This document shows positions 48,807 through 61,799 of a stretch of 64,000 nt of DNA, piece by piece. This stretch comes from Branchiostoma floridae (taxonomy: Eukaryota > Chordata > Leptocardii > Amphioxiformes > Branchiostomatidae). The position numbers and the translations under genes were made by a program. The stretch spans positions 16,388,003-16,452,002 of the forward strand of contig NC_049990.1 in NCBI RefSeq assembly GCF_000003815.2, in the 5' to 3' direction. Under the pieces are notes generated by a model. That model saw only the letters and a list, made by a program, of their open reading frames with translations, did no database searches and was not told the DNA's origin. Numbering within the stretch: position 1 is the first letter of the stretch; the number at the start of each line of letters is the position of its first letter.

Positions 48807-51313
48807 AGTACAAGCCGTCACAAATCGACTATGTTCTTATATCGTCCCGCTGGACAACCTTCGTCCAGGACAGTAAGGTGAAATGGGGCATGACCTGTAA
48901 ACGCTGGGGTCGGCATTATGATCACGGTATGATCAGCTGCCTGCTGAAAACTCGGATCAAAATGCAACACAAAGCAACAAGACCGCCAGATTTCAGCATA
49001 CTACAACAAGACGCCCAGATACAACAGGAATTCGACTGCAGGGTTAGAAGCAACATCGCTAACCATAATTTCAACCCAAGTGACCCCGCCGACTCTCTAG
49101 AAAACCTTCAGAAGTCTGTGTCTGAGGCAGCATCCGCCGTGCTACCGAAACGAACCTCTCGCCCTCTGCGTAAACGGTTCGTCAGCAACAGGACTAAAGA
49201 TCTTTATTCACACAGACAGGCAAACTTCCAAAACATGAACAGTCAACAGCGTAAGGAAGCATCTAGGGCGATTTCACAATCAGCCCGGTCGAGAAGACTA
49301 CCGAAGTTACGTTGATAGCATAATCAGGGACTTGGAGGTAGCGGAGCAAACAGGAAACTCACGAGAGATCACCCGTCTAACCAAGATGCTCAGCGGTAAG
49401 ACAAACAGCCCAGTGAAAATGCCATCCAAGGACTTAGCAGGAGTACCAATCGTGTCTCCAGAGCAACTTTTGTCAGCATGGAACACATTCCTCGCCCAAA
49501 AGTTTGCTGCACCACCCACAGACTCTCACCGACAGCGTGGAACTACGGTCAGTCAGACCATCTCAGCGAAAATGAACTAGAAGAGTGCCTGAAAGCTCTT
49601 AAAAGTGGCAAAGCACCAGGATATGACAATATCCCAATAGAGGCCTACCAGCACTCTCCCGCAGCAAAATGTGAACTATTCAGAGTAGTACACCTCATCT
49701 GGGAGTCCGAGGTCATACCACAAGAACTTGTCAAAGGCATCTTCATAATGCTTTACAAGAAAAGCGACCGTGATAACTTCAGCAACTACAGAGCAATCTG
49801 TCTCCTGAGTCACGCCTACAAACTCCTCTCTGCTGTGATCGCCCATCGCCTGCATGTCCAACTTGAGCCACTCATCCCAGACAGTCAGGCTGGGTTCAGA
49901 CCTGCAAGGGGCACCCGCGACAACGTCTGCATCTTGAAGTGGACAATAAACATGTTGCTACGCGAGTCGAAACCGGCAGTTGTCACATTCATTGACTACG
50001 CAGCTGCTTTTGACACGGAAAGTCAAGTCTTTCTCGACGAAGCACTCAGTTCTGCTGGTGCATCTCCCAAGGTGCGCAGAATCATCCAAGCCGTATTTAA
50101 TGTAGCCAGTGGATGCGTTTGCATGACAAACCCTAACGGAAACCAAGTGCTCTCAGAACCGTTTAAGATCTCGCGAGGGGTTCTGCAAGGAGACATCTTC
50201 TCTCCCGTCGCCTTTATCATCGGCCTCATGAGCATATTTGCACTTCATGACAATCCTGACTCAGGGGTGACGGTAGGCAGTCCTCCCTACCAGGTAACCA
50301 TCAGTCGCCTGGAGTACGCTGACGACGCGGGGCTGCTGGATGAAAGTGTCCAGGTCGCCTCTGAACGCATCTCTGCAATAGCCAGAGGTTCCAGGGACGA
50401 TGCAGCCATGGAGATATCAGTCCCTAAAACCAAAACTATGCACATACACAAGAAAGACCGAGTATCAAAGACGACTGCGGCTGAGATAGCTGCTCTGAAC
50501 CTCAAACACAGCTGCCCAGAGTGTACTAGAGACTTCCCCACCAAAAGGGGCCTAGCCATCCATCGGAGCCGCTGGTGCCTACATCATCCTTCTACCTCCA
50601 ACATCCGGTCACGCGCCGGTAGCCTGGCAGACAAGGAAGTACAGCGCCTGAAGAGACTCGCGAAAGAGAAAGAACGTGACAACGTCGTCCTACAGGGCCA
50701 ACAACTAGAGAATGTCCACACATTTGACTACCTTGGAAGCCGCATGCAGTGTGACGGTGACCAAAAAGCAGATGTGAAATATAGAATGGACATAGCACAA
50801 TCCCGCTTCAGTTCCCTGCACCATATATGGAGGGACCACAGACTTCCGCACACAATGAAATTACGTCTGTACAAAACCTCTGTCTGTTCAACCCTCACGC
50901 ACAGCTGCGAAGCATGGGATCTTACGCAGGACGTCACAAAAATGATCAATGGCTTCAACAGCAGATGCCTACATGTGATCACAAAGAAACATTTCCGGGA
51001 CACAGCTACAAACCCAGACTACAACCTGTTGACAACCATCCGCCGGAGAAGACTCCGGTACCTGGGCCACATCCTCCGCATGGACCCGTCCAGACTGCTC
51101 AGGCGAACCCTGAAGGCCTATGTGAGCGGAGGCCAAAACCCGCCTGAAGGTTCCTTGCTGATGGATTGCGAACACTCATCCTTCGAACAGTTAGCTGGAC
51201 AAGCTAGGAACAGACGGCTGTGGACTGCTAGAATTAATAAGTTAAAGTGATTCTATACCATAGTTTGTAGACATGTAGCAAAAGGCCTAGGGTCTGTAAA
51301 TGTAAAACATACA
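48807..51313 (+). mobile_element. 5'-truncated LINE inserted in the foldback element
   Basis: Flanked by an 11-bp direct repeat TTGGAATGCCG (48796-48806 and 51314-51324). Coding sequence begins at the tail of the endonuclease domain (HYDHGMISCLLKTRIK), as expected for target-primed insertion that stops early. The 3' end after the stop is about 60 bp, finishing in TGTAAATGTAAAAC. Confidence 0.85.
48878..51250 (+). pseudogene. LINE reverse transcriptase ORF, two frameshifts
   Basis: Frame one covers 48878 to about 49295, frame two about 49296-49560, frame three from about 49545 to TGA 51248-51250. The two shifts near 49296 and 49555 cancel. Reverse transcriptase blocks: SGKAPGYDNIPIEAY, AGFRPARGTRDN, VTFIDYAAAFD (catalytic Asp), RGVLQGDIFSP and EYADDAGL (catalytic YADD). 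After the palm comes a zinc-finger-like C-x2-C-x12-H-x5-C segment (CPECTRDFPTKRGLAIHRSR, then WC), then a basic stretch and the thumb-like region ending LLRRTLKAYVSGGQ. It differs in family from the LINE at 33689-37627. Confidence 0.85.
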
Positions 51314-51568
51314 TTGGAATGCCGCAGAATGCGGTCAGACTGCAGTTAGAATAGTTAGAATCCACTTAGAATCCACTATGAATGTCATTCGATATTTCTC
51401 CACTCCGAATGCACCTCGACAGTTTTTGACATGTCAAAAACTTTCGAGCCAGCCAGAAGAACAGGGACGAATATCTGGAATGCATGCAGTAAGAATGTTT
51501 AGAATACAGCACGAATTGCCAAGAACTGCCACGAATAGAAAAGACTGTTTATTCCGACGGCATTCCGG

Positions 51569-52717
51569 TGTGACAGCGATCTCGCCCCCCCGTGATCTCG
51601 CCCCCCCGGGGGCGAAATCACTAGCGATCTCGCCCCCCCGGGGCGAAATCACTAGCGATCTCGCCCTCCCCGGCTAGTGATCTCGCCCCCCTACCTCGCC
51701 CCCCTTTAGCGATTTCGCCCCCCCCCCAAAAAAAAACGGGTTTACATGACATTTTAGAAGTTGATTGGTATAAATCACAAAATGCAGTTTCATAATGATA
51801 TAAGTACACGAGTTTGATACATAAATCCATTCATAGTATCAATATTAACGTAATTACATGGTAATAAGATAGTTGAACTTGTTTCAGACAAGGAGGGTTG
51901 GGTCCCTTGTATTCCCATTATTGCATATACCTGAGTCTTGACATAAGATGTATTTCATTGTATTCACCTGTCCTCAAACAACCTATATATCTCCAATATG
52001 AAGTCTCTACCATGAAGTGACCACAAAAGAACTATGTAATGTCTTTATTAATTATGCAAATATTAGGTATTAATTAGAATAACGCACATTTTGGTATATG
52101 CACCTGGCCAAGGGATATCTTCACCTCCAACATGACTGTTTTTTCTAGTATTTAGGAACTGATGCATTTACCCGTGTTTCTTAAGACTGGTACTTTACCA
52201 GTGTTTGTGTAGCATTTAGCAACAGCTATATCAACTTGCGCGTAGATAGTGTTTATAATGAGAAACTATTATTCACGTGTGTTTTTGTTAGTGCTTTGGA
52301 AATGTTTCCAGCACAAGAAAGAAAACACTGTGACAAATTGAAAACATATAGCTGACGTATTCCGTACCATAGACGGTGTTGATTTATACGTTCGCAGTAG
52401 CACTGTTTTTATGCCACCTCAGCTGCAAAAATTGTCTTTTTCATTTCAATGTCATGTTTGCACCGAACAATATAGTATCGACTTTCGAGGTATGACAGGC
52501 ATCTTACGGTACGGTAATAAGGTGCCATAAGGTACCAGGTAACACACCATACACGTTACTCCCCAGGTGCAGTATAGTACCAGGTAGCGCACCTGTAATA
52601 TGTAGTAACCAGCTGCTCTTGGGGGGGGGGGGCGAAAACGCTAAAGGGGGGCGAAAACGCTAGTGATCTCGCCCCCCGGGGGGGCGAGATCGCCGGGGGG
52701 GCGAGATCGCTGTCACA
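51569..52717. mobile_element. TIR element with TGTGACAGCGATCTCGCC ends and CCGG duplication
   Basis: TGTGACAGCGATCTCGCCCC at the left tip is mirrored by GGGGCGAGATCGCTGTCACA at the right tip. CCGG flanks both sides (51565-51568, 52718-52721). Deleting the element and one CCGG restores the host element's arm at exactly the length seen in the opposite arm. Each tip holds a stack of GCGATCTCGCCCCC words in alternating orientation (51584-51727, 52619-52709). The 900-bp middle is AT-rich with no ORF. Confidence 0.88.
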
Positions 52718-53068
52718 CCGGCTCATTCATGCTCTCGTGTGAAGGGGGCTTTACTAACTACGTGTCTACAGTCTTGTTGTACAGCTTGATAGCTGTGTGT
52801 AGTAAAGAGTTCTGAAGTATTTTAGTTCTGGCTGGGGAAATGTAGAAAGTATTTTTGTTTCTTAGTGAGCGTCCCGTGTAGTGATAAAGAGAGATATCTG
52901 TTTATTCGGCGCTGTGCCAGTCAACAAGCTTGGAGGTCTCGACCGATTCTCTAAAACTCTTCTGACTACAACTCTTTATCAGATAGCGGTTCAATATGGC
53001 CACAGAAAAGGACGCCTTTTTTTATACAGAGTCGCTGTTGTAGGTTAGACATCCAGGTAAAACACACA

Positions 53069-53202
53069 CCAAAAAGTAGTTACTCAAGCAACTGGATATA
53101 GTCAGTGTCACTGACAAAAACTACAAGATGCAAGTTGAAACGTCTGACCGTTTTCAAAACCATATCCAGTTGCGTGAGGATTTTTGAGTAACTTCTTTTT
53201 GG
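53069..53202. repeat. Short hairpin (foldback) repeat
   Basis: CCAAAAAGTAGTTACTCAAG...CAACTGGATAT (53069-53099) pairs with ATATCCAGTTG...TTGAGTAACTTCTTTTTGG (53162-53202), leaving a loop of about 62 bases. MITE-like; target duplication not clear. Confidence 0.7.
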
Positions 53203-54205
53203 CGTTGATGTTTTTATTTACAGATTTTATTAAGCAGTGCCTGCAATATTTTCGGGCAGTGTGTGACAATGCTGGGGCAGCCCCAGGAAGCTACGCTTTC
53301 ATGCACGCAAAACACGGCTTTCTCACTGTAGTGGACTCTTTCTTCTTTTGTTCAAGAATCATCATTTTGTACAGTATTACGTGCAAAACATCTCACTTTG
53401 AAAAAGTTGTTGGGGGTTGGGATTGGGAAGGGTATTATATCGTATTCTGGTAGTATTTTGCCTATTTAGCATGATATATTATATATATAGAGAGAGATAA
53501 GAAGTACGACAAACGAATGTGTTCAAATTTAGGGTATGATGACATATATAATGTGAATGAGAACCCAAAAATTGCTTTATTTGTTGAAATTTGAGGTTCT
53601 CTTTTAACTTAAAAGTCTTGCATGAATGCTTCTCCTAATGGTGTAATTTCTGATCACGACGTGCGCCCGTGGACCAACAGATCCTGTACTACTCCGGAAA
53701 AATGACAAGCTGTACCGTTGTAACCGTCACATAAGGATTATTCAATGTCTGTCCGTATAAGCGAATGATTCTAGGTACGGCACACAAGCGCCACAGTGCG
53801 ACGAATGACAGTAGTGCACGAGAACAAGATCATGGCACTGAGCAGGAAGTGATCGCTAGGGGTCGTTTATGATGTGGGATTACCTTCGCTAGAAGGATAT
53901 GTTTTCAGTTGTTCTATGTTGCAGTAGCTATGGCCAGTGTTGGCCTGTATGTATTTCCACAGATATGATATTTGGTAGGTGAGTGCCCGGTTTTGAAAAG
54001 GAAGGTCAGTTCGAAAATGGATTACCTGGCGCTATCCTACGGTACTGCAGCTGGCAGTGTATGTACGTTTGTTTGTCTATGGACAACCTAACTCGAGAAG
54101 ATGTGCCTGGACGCGTTGGTCGAGAAAATGCCACCCCAGGAGTGAAACACAGTTTTTAAAACAGCATGTCCTATACCCTTGCAACTCTACGCTGCATCAT
54201 AACTT

Positions 54206-54373
54206 TCACTCGCTCGCTCGCTCACTCACTCACTCACTCACTCACTCACTCACTCACTCTCACTCACTCACTCATTCAGTCACTCACTCTCTCACTCATT
54301 CACTCACTCACTCTTTCATTCACTCACTTACTCAATCACTCACTCACTCATTAACTCACTCACTCACTCACAA
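54206..54373 (+). repeat. CTCA tetranucleotide microsatellite
   Basis: About 168 bp of CACT/CTCA units with occasional T and G substitutions. Confidence 0.97.
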
Positions 54374-55908
54374 CACAATCTCTGTGTAGCTCAATCGCAA
54401 ACACATCATAGGTATCGCACCCTCATGCCTCTTGTGGTTTTAATCGTCAGTGTCCAAAAGGTGTGTTACCAGTTTATACGGAACGGAATTCATTCTCACT
54501 CGCGCTATCTGACATATTTGTTTGTTTGTTTGTTTGTTTGTTTGTTTGTTTGTTTCACACTACAGTCACTCCTCAGATTGACAGCCGGAGCCGCATAAGT
54601 CACGTTCACAACTTTTATTCAGTCGGTCACAAGGACCGTTTTCATCAATGTGGCTTCTTCAGTGATCCAGGCTCAAATGAGCACAGTATACAATTACAGT
54701 CTAGAGAACAACAAGAAAATCTCTATAACGTTCAGTTCTATAACAAAGGGACTTTTACCAATAAATACTAGTGTAGTGGCACTTTTAATTTTTCGTCCAT
54801 TTACTACAACAAATCCTACTATAAAAAAATGAAGTAAGGTGTTGTTTTTCAATCGCTTACATTTAGTCTGCCCTGTCTTTTCAGCATTTTGTAGGAAACG
54901 TCACAAAGCAGGAAATGAACTTGATAGGACCAAACCAGGAGCTTTTCCCTTGCTACAAATATTTCACATGAAAGAACTTCTGGCTGATAATGCAAAAAGA
55001 GCTACAAAATACTATATATATAAAAACTGAGGGTGACTACAATTGAACAGTACTGCTTCATTGCTTTGGTGCTTATGCACGGTTTCTCATATAATATTTT
55101 ACTACTAGATAAAATTTTGAGAATATTTAAAAAAAAGTCCTGTTTTGGTTCAGTTTTTTTTACCAGACTCCTCCGAATGACAGACTCTGTAATTCCAACC
55201 GTATAGAAAATGAAGTCCATTTTTAGAGAAGTGTTAGTATATACAGTGATATACGCAATTATTTCAGTTGTAGACACACTTGGTAACAGTTAACCAAACT
55301 ATTTATATGTATAATGACAGACACGGACAACATTGTACAATAAAAACTATTTGAGTTCGTATAAACCTGTATTAAGAAGAAGGAAGAGGCATGCAGACAA
55401 TAGTCATAGTGATAGCATAGCTCCAGATGTTTTGTTTATCCTCCAGCTGTTCGCTTGAATCACTGCTTGTACTAGTATTTAGTCTTTAGTATTCAATGTA
55501 ATACTACCGAGTCACTACTTTTAGCCCGTGTGGTCAAGAACATGCAAATAAAGTTCTCTCTCTTTAAAGTTTTACTAGTACAGTAGTTAGTCTTACTTCG
55601 GATGGGCAGAGAGCCGTTGTACAGTGGTGGTGAGACTTCCGTCTGTTGCCTATGGACGTCCTGAAAAAAATGAGCAGAATGTTTATTAGCAGGGGTGAAG
55701 AGCGATAAACAACCCAGAAGAAGTAACAGGAATGAGATGTACATGTGTTCTGACGTTCTGACATGGTTTGAGGCAAGAGCTGGGATAATATAACATGATA
55801 AGTATGATACGAAAATATGTGAATATGTGATACTTAATGATTGTATAATAAACAGTGCACTATATGAATATATAACAGACATTGCCATATGTACTAGACG
55901 GAAATGTT

Positions 55909-57910
55909 TCAGGAAATGGTACAGTTATTAGAAGTACCTGGAACAGTCTGGCATATGAAGGGACTGTGCCTGTGGCATGGTGTGTCGTTCCATTTCTCTT
56001 TCCAGCCTTTCCGGAGACCGCCCCAGGATGACTTTGTGGAGTAATGAACGCAATCTTCGAAGCCAATTTTGTTGTCCGGTTGTCCGTCAGCCCATGAGTT
56101 GTACGTCCCTAGTGCAGAACCATCCACCCACTCAAACCTTCCCTCTTCGCGCCGATCGTGCAGGCCGAACCAAAAGCGACGGCTACCAGCGGTGCTCACG
56201 GACTTGTACAATGAGATCAGGAAGTCGTTGGTCTCGGCGTCTCGGGGCATGGCCAGGGTGCCGCCGTCTTGTCGACAAGCCTCGGCCGCTTCGCTGAAGG
56301 TGAACAATTTGTTGATGACCTTGTAGCAGATTCCACTGAACACTGTGTAACCTTGAAGACAAGATACTGGAAAAAAATTGAGTCAAGAACAGTCGTGTGG
56401 ATAGACATCGATGATATTGAAAATTTTCCAAACTTCTACCTATAAAAAATCATCACATTTGCTTTATCAGAAGACAATATCATATCCTCCTTAGGTTATG
56501 TAGTTTTATTTGATACCAGCGTAACTAACAATTAATTTGAGGTATAATTAATGCAACAAGATGTGCTTTATTCATTGATGTAAAATAACTGCATAGGAAT
56601 TATAGTAAAATAGTATCATTTAATGATAAAATGATAGTGTCACACATTTTCATTGCGGTTTTTATTTTAATGCTGATGCTCAATAAACTATCACAAATAG
56701 TCACGTAACAACGTAAACCAACATACCTGGTACCTTAGTCATCTCATGAAAGGGCTGTTCAAAGGTGGCGGTTCGGCTACGCACATTGTCTAGGTCGCGC
56801 TTCAAGGCGTCAACAGTGGTGGACAGTTGGCTCATGTCGTCTTCGTCACGCTTTAAGGCGTCAACAGTGGTGGACAGTTGGCGCATGTCGCCTTGGTCAA
56901 GCTTCAAGGCGTCAATAATGGTAGGCAGTTGGCGCATGTCGTTTTGGTCGCACTTCAAGGCGTCAACAGTGATGGACATGTTGTCTTGGTCGCGCTTCAA
57001 GGCGTCAAGAATGGTGGACATGTTGTCTTGGTCGCGCTTCAATGCGTCAACAGTTTTGGGCAGTTTGCGCATGTCGTCTTGGTCGCGCTTTAAGGCGTCA
57101 ACTGTAGTGCACATGTCGTTTTGGTCACGTTTCAAGGCGTCCACAACGGTGGACATGTTGTCTTGGTATCGCTTCAAGGCGTCAACAGTGGTGGACAGTT
57201 GGCGCATGTCGTCTTGGTCGCGCTTCAAGGCGTCCAAAACGGTGGACATGTTGTCTTGGTATCGCTTCCAGGCGTCAACAGTGGCGGACAGTTGGCGCAT
57301 GTCGTCTTGGTCGCGCTTCAAGGCGTCAAGAACGGTCGACAGTTCGCGCAAGTCATCTTGGTCGCGCTTCAATGCGTCAAGAACGGTCGACAGTTCGCGC
57401 AAGTCATCTTGGTCGCGCTTCAAGGTGTCAGCAGTGGTGGACATGTCGTCTTGGTCGCGCTTCAATGCGTCAACAGTTTCGGGCAGTTTGCGCATGTCGT
57501 CTTGGTCGCGCTTTAAGGCATCAACAGTGGTGGGCAGTTGGCGCATGTCGTCTTGGTCGCGCTTCAGGGCGTCAACAATGGTGGACATGTTGTCTTGGTC
57601 GCGCTTCAAGGCGTGAACAGTGGCACCAATGTTGTCTTGGTCGCGCTTGAAGGTGTCAACGGCGGTGGACAGTCCAGATATCTCCTGCAAACGTATACAC
57701 GTGTCATAATACAAAACGTACAAAAAAATTGAAAAAGCAGGCATTGTTTTACAGTGGTCTTTACCTCTTTATTCATGAACGTCAGAGGGGCGAGTCCAAC
57801 AGCAACCAGGCTTAGCAGCAAGGCAATTCCGGCGGTCATGTAGATTTTGTGGGAGCAGATGAAGATACATGGAGTATGTTGGCCGCTCGCTGCATCTGAA
57901 TACGTGTAGT
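55909..57910 (-). CDS. Type II membrane C-type lectin with coiled-coil stalk (5' end not found)
   Basis: Exons are 57910-57765, 57684-56727 and 56366-55909 (TGA). Phases match, giving 519 residues from the first recognised exon. Exon one encodes a short cytoplasmic piece and the membrane segment AGIALLLSLVAVGLAPLTF. Exon two (319 codons) is a charged coiled-coil stalk of 19 units based on DALKRDQDDM. Exon three is a long-form C-type lectin domain with six Cys and Ca-site motifs QPD (in DGQPDNK) and WND. QPD predicts galactose-type binding with calcium. The acceptor of exon one needs one more base from an upstream exon, which I could not identify with confidence up to about 58.4 kb. Likely a cell-surface receptor or adhesion lectin; the ligand is unknown. 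Confidence 0.87.
56770..57670 (-). repeat. Coding minisatellite of the lectin stalk
   Basis: Nineteen units of either 42 or 51 bp (14 or 17 codons). The longer form adds three codons, RQL, RKL or REL. High DNA similarity among units also creates long open frames on the other strand, which are shadows. Confidence 0.92.
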
Positions 57911-58936
57911 CTGTAAGAAAACAAGAGCTTTTCAAAACAAGACAGGCTTTTCTTAAAACGTTTAAGTGTAATTTTCAACACAATGTCGGACTTTTCAAGA
58001 AATGACAAAGTTAGACTTTTGAATTTCTGTGTTGGAATTTACAGTTTTGATTTTGAACCTAGATAAATCGGGAATAATATTGCAGTAAAAAAAGGATCCG
58101 GAACGAGCCCACTAGTACACTGCTGAGATAAACAACACGGTAGATACAGGTAAATTCAGAAAACAATCGTGTTTGATATATGATTGAATAGGTAATCAAT
58201 CTTGTCGCTATTAAGATTGCTATGACTTTTTGAAAACAACTAAATATTTTCTTAAAACGAAGCAGAAGAGAAGAGAGATCTGCCAGAAGAGAACGTTTGA
58301 TCATCACGCACATGATATGCTCTTTTAACTTTACGGGCCGTTTGTTGCAGTTTTTTTAATCAAAGATGGCGTCAAAAGATTGTATTTGAAGTCAGATTTG
58401 TCTGAATTGCAGTCGAGTTAATGTGGTATCTCACTGCACTTGGGGCACGCTTGCGTCACTACGGGGTTGACTAATGCAGATGTACTTTCACAGAACCTAG
58501 AGGCAACGCAAGCGAACCTATAGCTAGAGGTGCCGGGTACAAGCGCGTCGACGTTTTTTTGAAAGTTAAAAAAAAACGCAAGTGGCAAGATACCCCAATA
58601 GTGATCCAGCAGTGCCCCAATAATGCCACTGCCAAGCCATAAACAGTATCAAGTTTATATTTTGTCTACTTTGCACCAAGTATCAAAATGAAACATCCTT
58701 TTGTCACTGAAAAGCTATTTTGTATGCATTTCTAATCATTTTACAGTTTTTAAGTCAGTTACAACACTTAACTAGTATGTGTATTCAGAAAATCTTAAGA
58801 ATACATTTTTTTATTTATCTAATAGGAAGTAGGTCAGTATTGTATACTTAAAAACACCAACAAATTAACGTCAGTCTTGCTATTTTCTTTGACCAATAAG
58901 CATCAAAACACGTGGCCGCCTGCCGCCGTAGTGCCG
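57911..58936. other. Upstream of lectin gene, no feature supported
   Basis: Probably holds the missing first lectin exon(s) and promoter. No convincing start exon, repeat pair or RNA gene was seen. Confidence 0.4.
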
Positions 58937-59482
58937 GTATAATTATATTTCAGCCATACATAGTATGGTGAAATATATTGTATTCGTAATGTTTCTTCTT
59001 TCTTCTTTCTTTCTCCTGTCAAATCTTCAAAGTGATTCATCTCCGCCGTTCCTGGACCGAATGACTTGAAATTTGGCACAGGGGTAGAATGGGCCAATAC
59101 CTTGATGCTTTTTTCTCAGTTTTTTTTCATATCTGCCTCTAAAATGATTTTATTGAGGTTTAAAGGTCATGTTTTGACCAAAATAAAATATATTGTCCCC
59201 CTGTACCCTGGTCTTACAATGGAATGGCCTGAAATTTGGTGTAGATAGGCATTAGATAGTTGGTAAAATGATCCAAGTAAAAGTTTTGACATAAACTACT
59301 TTAAAATAATTAATTTTGGCACTTTTCTGAGGGGTAATTTGTTTTCTTTTGGCCTCCTGGCGTGACCTTCCGTGACCCCGCACAGAGCCCACACCTGTGC
59401 GCGAAGAGGGCGAAGGCTAATTAATATTCATAAGCGGGGCCCCACGATTCCGTATATACTGCAGTGTTCCCGCCAGAATTTT
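58937..59482 (+). repeat. Dispersed repeat, copy 1
   Basis: Runs from ATATTTCAGCCATACATAG through a short TTCTTTC tract, then CTCCTGTCAAATCTTCAAAG to GTGTTCCCGCCAGAATTTT. It is highly similar to 61301-61799 over about 470 bp. Its right limit is CAGTGTTCCCGCCAG, a hAT-like tip related to the element at 12888. Confidence 0.85.
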
Positions 59483-59920
59483 TTTCGGGGGCCGCCGAAG
59501 AACGCCGAAGGCCCCGGCCCGGCAGGGTCCAGAGGCAGAGCCCCGTTGGGGGTCCCAGGGGGGCGTAGCCCGCCTGAAACTCTTGCACTTTAGGCTATTC
59601 AGAAGGCTTATTGTATCAGTTTTTAGGGGCATTTCTGTAATAATCACAGCAGTCACTTAACTTCTCTTCAGGAGTTTAGCGTAACAGTATTTCAGGTCAA
59701 ACCGTCAAAGGCAACTAAAAACAAACTTTAACGTTAATGACTTCAACAGTACTTATAACTTTTGTCCGGTTTGCCATCCGAAGTTGAATCGCTATCGATG
59801 GTATTTTCGCTGCACTGTTAGCTCCGTACGTTTTTAGAAGGTTCCGTTTATCACGGAACTGCTGTTGTTTCAGAAATCTCACGGACTTATGCTTACAAAC
59901 ACGTAAATTCCTAACTTGTG
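59483..59920. other. Spacer between repeat copies
   Basis: Starts with a GC-rich GGGGGCCGCCGAAG...GGTCCCAGGGGGG segment of transposon character, then unique-looking sequence with no gene. Confidence 0.4.
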
Positions 59921-60240
<320 letters not shown>

Positions 60241-61170
60241 AATTACGGCATGTGACACGGCGGTAGACATGGTAAAATGGGTATATGCTTATAAAATCCG
60301 ATAGCATGATCGTATTGCAATGAAATTTCACAAGGTGCTAGTAGTAATGAAATGAAATTAAAAAACTGGGCACATAATGTTCATATGATGGATTTTTGGG
60401 GTTAAAAACACACATTTTGGTTAGAAATATCAGATTTATTTCATGTGCCCTGTCCTCGGTGGAGACAACGTTCTGGACCCTCATATTTCACAGGATGACA
60501 GATTACCTCATGTAGATTTAGTTTGTCCGTCGCTATTTTGTTGTAAATCAATTCATCATAACTTTTTTTTGGGTAATAATAGGTAAAATGGGGATTTTTT
60601 TCTCATTTTTGGTTAATAATCCGCTCTAGAGGAAATCCTTTTATGATTAAACCAAATAGCGATGGATAAAGTTCTTTGGAAAGGGATTGTAAATGCAAAT
60701 TTACCTATATTGTCAGCAAAATTACTGTTGTCACCGAGTACGAAGCCCGTAAATGTGATGGTAACGGTTCTTCAGAACCGCTGCCAGCGCCGCTGCCGTT
60801 TTCCCGCCATTTCACATCCCGGTGGTTCGGCCGTTCGATCGAACGGGGCTCGGACGGTACCATTATGCGGCTTCCGCGAGGGCCCCTTTTTGTCATTCAC
60901 ATCGAATTATGTCAATATTTGATAAATTCTTAATTAATATTTAATACTGTTAGCATTCTGACGTTTTACCAAAAGTACTTAGTGTGCCCCATATATGGTG
61001 AGTTCCTGTTTTCGCAATGTAACGTTACATTATGACATTGCACCGTTCTAAAAACGTTGCGGTCATGCGGGATCAACTGCGGTCACGGAGTGGTTCGAAT
61101 TTCATGTTCAGTTCCATCGCCCTGGTAACCTTGCAGGGCCGCGCCCTTTTTTCACTCCTCGGCGAGCTCC
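60241..61170. other. Spacer, no gene seen
   Basis: AT-rich, with a local imperfect palindrome ACGGTTCTTCAGAACCG near 60764-60780. No coding or RNA feature is supported. Confidence 0.4.

Positions 61171-61799
<629 letters not shown>

Larger units (their letters stand above)
48600..52752. mobile_element. Foldback TIR element, split by two later insertions
   Basis: The left arm (48600-48780: CCCCTTCACACGAGAAGG, AATGCCGTCAGAATGAAA, CTTTTCTATTC) is mirrored, imperfectly over more than 150 bp, by a right arm. That arm is in two pieces, 51400-51568 and 52718-52752 (CTCGTGTGAAGGGGGC). Removing the LINE at 48807-51313 and the inner element at 51569-52717 restores continuous alignment of the arms. A second CCTTCACAC terminus at 48482 suggests a partial related copy abuts on the left. 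The exact outer ends and target duplication are not resolved. Confidence 0.75.
52756..55908. other. Intergenic region with microsatellites, no gene seen
   Basis: Holds the hairpin repeat, a dispersed-repeat fragment (53880-54055), a CTCA microsatellite (54206-54373) and a GTTT run (54519-54556). The stretch near 55640-55670 has an acceptor-like TTTTTTTCAG|GACGTCC on the - strand that could be a last exon of the lectin gene. Splicing into it would give a stop after three codons. Confidence 0.55.

Noticed and set aside
54057-54389. Open frame of repeated Ser-Leu-Thr-His
   Set aside because: It is the CTCA microsatellite read in frame.
56765-57616. A 283-codon open frame on the + strand
   Set aside because: It is the antisense of the lectin stalk repeats. 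The - strand frame has matching splice phases with a membrane exon and a lectin domain.
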